From an uncultured Solirubrobacterales bacterium (GTDB taxonomy: Bacteria > Actinomycetota > Thermoleophilia > Solirubrobacterales > Solirubrobacteraceae), in NCBI GenBank assembly GCA_937973575.1, contig CALJKH010000162.1, forward strand, positions 1-8,892: a DNA stretch of 8,892 nt, written 5' to 3'. Within the stretch, counting starts at the first letter, position 1; every line of letters starts with the position of its first letter. Below, in pieces: positions 4,899 to 8,892 of the stretch. Below the pieces are notes generated by a model that saw nothing but the letters and a program-made list of their open reading frames with translations, ran no database searches and was not told the DNA's origin. Both the position numbers and the translations under genes were made by a program.

Positions 4899-6277
4899 GC
4901 GGGAAGGCTTGGGCGCTTGTCAGCCCAAGGCATTGCTTGCTCGAGTTGGGCTGCAAGTGAAATCAGCTGGCGCTCCGAGTTGGTTCGACCGACAATCTGG
5001 ACAGAAAGCGGAAGTCCATCAGAGTCGAAGCCAGCTGGAATGTTGATCCCAGGGTGACCAGTCATGTTGAACGGGGCAGTAAACGGAGTGAACCTGGCAA
5101 CTCCGTTGAATGTCGCGAAGCCGCCCTTCCCTGCGAACTTGCCAACAGGCAGCTGCTGAATTGCTAGCCCTGGAGTCACGAGTACATCGAACTCCGTCAG
5201 GTAGTCGTCCACGATCGCGGTGCAATCAGCCTCCTTGTCGAGTGCCTTCTGAAGCCGCTTGTCGCTGATCACCTTCGAGAACCGGTACATCGCCTTCGTG
5301 CGCTTGTCCAGAAGATCAGGGTTTGGTTGATCCTCAACATCGCCAGCAATTCCGCGCAGGTAACGCGGAACGAAGGCTGGGATCATCGGTCCCCACTTGG
5401 GAGCCTTCTTCTCAGTCGTGTGGCCGAGGCTTTGAAGTACTCCCATTACGCGCTCAATCGCTGCTTTCTGGTCCTTGCTGACAGGCCCCGGAAGCGGAGG
5501 CTTGACAGTCCAACCAACCCGCAACCGACCGGTCTCCTCTGAGACTGCTGAGATGAAGGTTGATTCCCCTTCAAGTCGCTCGGCTGTCGCATCCATAAAG
5601 AGAGCTGAGTCGGCAACAGTGCGACTCAATGGTCCGTAAACGGACATGTCAGTCCAAGGGTTGACCTTGGGCGCTACTGAGATGCGACCTCGCTGAGTCT
5701 TGATTCCGAAAAGTCCGCAGCAGGCTGCCGGGATGCGAACTGAGCCGCCACCATCAGAGCCAAGTGCAACACCAGCGAATCCAGCTGCCACCGCGGCCGC
5801 TGAGCCACCGCTTGAACCGCCTGGTGTGTGGCCAGTGTTCCACGGGTTACGTGTAACTCCATAGGCCTCTGTTTCGGTGAAAGGCCAAACGCAAAGCTCG
5901 GGAACGTTCGTCTTACCAATGATCACCGCGCCAGCTGCCCTTAGCCTTGACACGACCTCCGCGTCAGCAGCCTTGGGGTTTGGATCAGAGGCGTTGGTGC
6001 CGTAGCGGGTTGCTTCACCAGCCACATCAGTGTCGTCCTTAATTGCCACCGGGACACCGTGGAGAGGTCCTGTCGCCGGCCCGCGGGCTGCGTCTGCGGC
6101 AGCAGCGTCAATCAGGGCCTGCTCCTTAAAGACAACTCTGAACGAGTTGAGCAAGCGATCATGTTGCTCAATTCGATCCAGACAGGCCTGAACAATTTCA
6201 ACTGATGTGGCCTCACCCGAGCGGATCAATTCCGCCTGTCGTGCGGCGCCGGCAAATGCAAGTTCGGTGGATTCCAT
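4895..6277 (-). CDS. Amidase (amidase signature family)
   Basis: The 460-residue enzyme carries the complete Ser-cisSer-Lys triad of the family. Lys80 is in VAIKD, the cis-Ser155 is in GGSSGGSA (153-160), and the nucleophile Ser179 is in GSDGGGSVRIP. The C-terminal FNMTGHPGINIPAGF and LPLSVQIVGR motifs are also present. It hydrolyses carboxylic amides to acid and ammonia in the cytoplasm; the substrate cannot be read from the sequence. It is not likely to be GatA, because gatB and gatC are absent and the motifs fit general amidases (AmiC or NylA type) better. The frame stays open to 6493, but homology-like sequence starts at MESTELAFAGAAR, so I place the start at the ATG at 6277. A perfect AAGGAGGT lies 23 bases before it with a hairpin between. 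The stop overlaps the phosphatase start by 4 bases. Confidence 0.93.
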   Translation of the reverse strand: MESTELAFAGAARQAELIRSGEATSVEIVQACLDRIEQHDRLLNSFRVVFKEQALIDAAAADAARGPATGPLHGVPVAIKDDTDVAGEATRYGTNASDPNPKAADAEVVSRLRAAGAVIIGKTNVPELCVWPFTETEAYGVTRNPWNTGHTPGGSSGGSAAAVAAGFAGVALGSDGGGSVRIPAACCGLFGIKTQRGRISVAPKVNPWTDMSVYGPLSRTVADSALFMDATAERLEGESTFISAVSEETGRLRVGWTVKPPLPGPVSKDQKAAIERVMGVLQSLGHTTEKKAPKWGPMIPAFVPRYLRGIAGDVEDQPNPDLLDKRTKAMYRFSKVISDKRLQKALDKEADCTAIVDDYLTEFDVLVTPGLAIQQLPVGKFAGKGGFATFNGVARFTPFTAPFNMTGHPGINIPAGFDSDGLPLSVQIVGRTNSERQLISLAAQLEQAMPWADKRPSLPA

Positions 6278-6280
6278 GCG

Positions 6281-6308
6281 CGGGAGCCTACTCCCGAGTG
6301 ACCTCCTT
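6281..6308 (-). promoter_or_regulatory. Strong Shine-Dalgarno sequence plus intervening hairpin in the amidase leader
   Basis: On the minus strand the order is AAGGAGGT (6308-6301), CACT, CGGGAG (6296-6291), TAGG, CTCCCG (6286-6281), CGC, ATG (6277). The 6-bp stem with a 4-base loop lies exactly between the ribosome binding site and the start. The linear spacing (23 bases) is far too long, but with the hairpin folded it becomes 4 + 3 = 7 bases, the usual optimum. There is no alternative in-frame start codon between the two. The stability of the hairpin may therefore set amidase translation. Confidence 0.6.
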
Positions 6309-6314
6309 GGGAAG

Positions 6315-7169
6315 ATGATTAACGTGGGCGAACCAGAAACACCTGAAATCGCAGCTCCCCCAGCAGGTATCAAGCCCTGCTCCATCGCTGAGTTGGACGA
6401 ATTCGGACGTATCGTCCGCAGGCTTGGTAACCGCGGACTGGCCGTCATGACAAACACAGTCTGGACTCGCCCTGACCATCGGCCTCGACTCATCCTGACC
6501 GGCTTGATCGGAATCGCAGCTGCATTGCTTGCCGTTTCCAGCCCTGCCGCTGCAGGACTAGTAATCGTCGCCGTGTTCGCGATGTGGGTACTGGAGGCGG
6601 CAGGTTTCGCAACTCCCCTCTCCTGGGCATCAGCCAGGCGAGCAACTCAAGATGCGTTCAACAGGAGCGGCGCCCCTAACCGGCGAAGTCGAGTTCTTCT
6701 GCTGGTTAGGACAAGCTCGCCGAGGCGTCGCACGGACCTCGCATCTCGGCTTGAGGTGCTTGCCTGGCCAGCGATCGGCCTTGGCTTGGTCCTGCTGGGC
6801 GTCCTTGCTGGTGTAGCGGCTGTAGTGGAGTCGCATTCGCGAGATGCCAGCTTTGACAGCACAGTCCAAGCACTCGAATTATTCCCTTCCGCCCTATTCG
6901 TGGCCGCCATCGCTGTCGCGTTGCTGGGTACTACGAAGCGGCGTCCGTGGGATGCCATCCGACTCTCCGGGCTGAAGCCTGCCATCGAGGCAATCCAAAT
7001 CCTCGAAAGGGACGGTGGCCCCGCCCCTGACCTACTGATTGTGGGGGCAGCAACTGAAGGCCGGGACCGGCGAGTACTTAAGGCTCATCGTGACTGTGCG
7101 TCTGCCTGTCGCTCTTGGGAGTACGAGAGCGGGGAGCGAATCGTTGAGGAGCTGAAGGCCCTTAGTTGA
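6315..7169 (+). CDS. Membrane protein resembling a degenerate M28-type peptidase
   Basis: The protein is 284 residues from the ATG at 6315; a GTG at 6324 is an equally possible start, and neither has a well-placed ribosome binding site. Hydrophobic helices lie at about 59-76, 80-96, 146-173 and 191-206. The layout (IVRRLGNRG, then VWTRPDHRP, two helices, ARRATQDAFNRSG, a strand RVLLLVRTSSPRR, two more helices, then DLLIVGAATEG) parallels a family of actinobacterial membrane proteins with an M28 peptidase domain. As I recall, these read FWVRP, RATQNVV, then a strand ending in HxD, and later a strand followed by EE. Here the HxD position reads RTS and the EE position reads ATEG, so the zinc site seems lost. 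I infer a catalytically dead relative; the comparison is from memory. It diverges from the amidase, whose promoter must lie inside this gene's 5' end. Confidence 0.7.
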   Translation: MINVGEPETPEIAAPPAGIKPCSIAELDEFGRIVRRLGNRGLAVMTNTVWTRPDHRPRLILTGLIGIAAALLAVSSPAAAGLVIVAVFAMWVLEAAGFATPLSWASARRATQDAFNRSGAPNRRSRVLLLVRTSSPRRRTDLASRLEVLAWPAIGLGLVLLGVLAGVAAVVESHSRDASFDSTVQALELFPSALFVAAIAVALLGTTKRRPWDAIRLSGLKPAIEAIQILERDGGPAPDLLIVGAATEGRDRRVLKAHRDCASACRSWEYESGERIVEELKALS

Positions 7170-8892
7170 TCTGGAGTGCTTGGGCTATGGCCTCAAGCGC
7201 CTCTGGGTTCTCAGCACTAGAAAGGTCACCGGGGTCCTCGCCAATAGCGATGGCCCGGACTGCGCGGCGGAGGATCTTGGCGGAGCGGGTCTTCGGCAGG
7301 GCTGGCACACGAACCATGCGTGAAGGGGCAAATGGTCGCCCAAGCTCAGCCGCAACTTCGGCTACTAGTTGGTCTGAGACATCGTCTCCAGATGCGTCCA
7401 CCGGGACCCAAAAGCACCAAACGGCCTCGCCCTTTGTTTCGTGAGGTACGCCCACAGTCGCTGCCTCTGCCACCGCAGGGTTAGCAACGAGAACCGATTC
7501 GACCTCTGCTGGGCCGAGCCGCTTTCCTGCGACGTTGATCGCCTCATCCGATCTTCCGAACAGGAACCACTGGCCTTCGTCGTCAACCATCGCCCAATCG
7601 CCGTGGCGCCAGATGCCGGGCCACATCTGCCAGTAGGACTCTAGGTAGCGAGATTCGTCCTTCCAGACGCCGCGCGTCATCCCCGGCCAAGGCGATTTAC
7701 AGACGAGTTCTCCGACCTTGCCACGCAGCGTGTTGCCTTCCGCATCGAACACATCAATGTCCATGCCGAGAGTTGGCCCGCCAAGTGAACATGCCTTGAG
7801 GGGTTCGACTGGGTAAGGCGAAAGGAAGCATGCCCCCACCTCCGTGCCGCCACTGATGTTGATGATCGGAACTTGGTTGGCCCCAACCTTCTCGGAAAGC
7901 CAGATGTACGGGTCCGGGTTCCATGGCTCACCGGTGGACCCAAGGATCCGCAACGCGCTGAGGTCATGTCCCTCAACGAACGAGTCCCCTTGAGACTTAA
8001 GAGCACGGATCAAAGTTGGGGAGATACCTAGAACTGCCACCCCATGGCGCTGAGCTGTCTCCCAAACTCGTGATGGCGTTGGGAAATCCGGTGCTCCTTC
8101 GAGCATCACCATTGCGGCACCGGCTGCGTGCGCCCCGATCATCGTGAAGGGACCCATGATCCAGCCCATGTCTGTGATCCACTGGAAGCGCTCACCGCGC
8201 CTTACATCAAGGGCGTAGGCAGCTTCACTTGCAATCTTGACTGTGAAGCCACCGTGGACATGAACCGCTCCCTTCGGCTTGCCAGTCGTCCCGGAGGTGT
8301 AGGCGACCATGAACGGGTCCTCCGCCCCAGTGTCGTGCGGGGCGCGACCAAGGTCAGCGGACCCAAGGCTCAAGAACGCTTCCCAAGTTAGGTCGCGGCC
8401 GTCTTGAAGAGTTGGAGTTTCGATCCCGTCGCGCTCGAGAACCACAACCCTACGGACGCTCGGCGAGTCGGCGAGAGCCTCCTCAAGCGCGGGCAGGAGC
8501 GGCACAGGCTTGCCCTTGCGCCAGGAGCCTGTGGCAGTGAGCACATGCGTCGCGTCTGCATCTTGAACCCGGGACGCAATCGCCCCAGCAGCGAAGCCAG
8601 AGAAGGTAGGCAGGTAGATCGCGCCGATTTTGGCGATCGCGTAAGCCGCGATTACTGCCTCAGCGACCATCGGCATGAAGACCGCCACTGCCTGGCGAGG
8701 TTCGACTCCGTCGGCCCTAAGAGCACCTGCCAGCTCGTCAACCTTCTGGGCAAGCTCAGCAAAGGTCAGTTCAGTGACTGTGCCGTCTTCCGTCTCAGCG
8801 ATTAGCGCTGTTAGGGATGCTGTATCTGGGTCCTCGCGCCATCTGTCGACACAGACGGTGTTGACGTTGATGCGCCCATCCTCAAACCAGGT
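7162..8892 (-). CDS. AMP-forming acyl-CoA synthetase-like enzyme, N-terminus cut off by the window edge
   Basis: The frame is open to the right edge and gives 576 visible residues, beginning TWFEDGRINVNTVCVDRWR, a typical early region of acetyl-CoA-synthetase-like enzymes, so few N-terminal residues are missing. It shows the ATP-binding loop YTSGTTGKPKG (198-208), GSTGEPWNPD (318-327), ISGGTEVG (346-353), GDWA followed by GRSDEAINVAGKRLGPAEVE (446-465), and the C-terminal SAKILRR with the catalytic lysine (Lys539). It should activate a carboxylic acid to an acyl-AMP and then an acyl-CoA. The TWWQTE motif that shapes the acetate pocket of true Acs reads INISGGTE here, closer to acetoacetyl- or larger-acid synthetases, so acetate is not assured. 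The stop overlaps the converging gene by 8 bases. A GTG at 8688 would be a false internal start. Confidence 0.92.
   Translation of the reverse strand, partial: TWFEDGRINVNTVCVDRWREDPDTASLTALIAETEDGTVTELTFAELAQKVDELAGALRADGVEPRQAVAVFMPMVAEAVIAAYAIAKIGAIYLPTFSGFAAGAIASRVQDADATHVLTATGSWRKGKPVPLLPALEEALADSPSVRRVVVLERDGIETPTLQDGRDLTWEAFLSLGSADLGRAPHDTGAEDPFMVAYTSGTTGKPKGAVHVHGGFTVKIASEAAYALDVRRGERFQWITDMGWIMGPFTMIGAHAAGAAMVMLEGAPDFPTPSRVWETAQRHGVAVLGISPTLIRALKSQGDSFVEGHDLSALRILGSTGEPWNPDPYIWLSEKVGANQVPIINISGGTEVGACFLSPYPVEPLKACSLGGPTLGMDIDVFDAEGNTLRGKVGELVCKSPWPGMTRGVWKDESRYLESYWQMWPGIWRHGDWAMVDDEGQWFLFGRSDEAINVAGKRLGPAEVESVLVANPAVAEAATVGVPHETKGEAVWCFWVPVDASGDDVSDQLVAEVAAELGRPFAPSRMVRVPALPKTRSAKILRRAVRAIAIGEDPGDLSSAENPEALEAIAQALQIN

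Noticed and set aside
4242..5057. A 271-codon plus-strand ORF antisense to the phosphatase and amidase
   Set aside because: It lies fully opposite two well-supported enzymes with intact motifs, has no family-like features, and its composition follows from the codon bias of the other strand.
6278..6493. N-terminal extension of the amidase by 72 residues
   Set aside because: The added sequence is low in family similarity, runs into the divergent membrane protein gene, and the strong ribosome binding site points to the ATG at 6277.
1..8892. Mobile elements, CRISPR arrays, integrase or att sites near the two tRNA genes
   Set aside because: I saw no transposase, integrase, regularly spaced repeats, or duplicated tRNA 3' ends in the window.

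Overview
The window most resembles a chromosomal segment from an actinobacterium of the class Thermoleophilia (Solirubrobacterales-like). The main clue is the pentapeptide-repeat protein at 2143-2772. It opens with the signal-anchor and 'NSVGTAQLKNGSVTGSKI'-type segment that I know mainly from that class. Other clues are the GTG and TTG starts, the several small membrane proteins ending in a FRQEWQVELE-like tail, and the many genes with no ribosome binding site. Base composition looks only moderately GC-rich by eye, lower than cultured Solirubrobacterales, so an uncultured or aquatic lineage is possible. This assignment is inference; no rRNA or marker gene is present.

Layout. The left end (1-812, minus strand) holds a cut-off small membrane protein behind a thioredoxin-fold AhpC/TSA-like protein. 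From 813 to 2772 everything reads on the plus strand: a tiny membrane or secreted ORF, a DUF2231 membrane protein, a secreted Cys/Trp-rich unknown, and an exported pentapeptide-repeat protein. From 2809 to 3297 (minus) come tRNA-Trp(CCA) and a secreted Gly/Gln-rich protein. From 3400 to 4037 (plus) come a four-helix membrane protein and tRNA-Leu(CAA). From 4056 to 6277 (minus) an amidase and an inositol-monophosphatase-family enzyme overlap by four bases (TTGA). A divergent membrane protein (6315-7169, plus) looks like a degenerate M28-type membrane peptidase. It overlaps by 8 bp the 3' end of an acyl-CoA synthetase-like enzyme that runs off the right edge (7162-8892, minus).

How the genes work together. 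There is no single pathway. The only clear operon is amidase-phosphatase; the peroxiredoxin-like gene and its membrane neighbour probably form another. The rest is a mix of envelope and secreted proteins, two tRNAs and metabolic enzymes, typical of a core chromosome with no sign of mobile DNA. No stretch longer than about 110 bases lacks a gene.

The most interesting signals are regulatory. (i) The amidase has a perfect 8-base Shine-Dalgarno sequence 23 bases from its ATG, and a 6-bp hairpin exactly fills the excess distance. (ii) At least three genes share the spacing -35 / 17 bp / -10 / 6-7 bp / start codon, i.e. leaderless transcription. (iii) Both tRNA genes carry the same CCGGTCACC sequence just before the mature 5' end, and in tRNA-Leu it lies in a stem that pairs leader with trailer. 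I found no convincing evidence of a wholly new multi-gene system.
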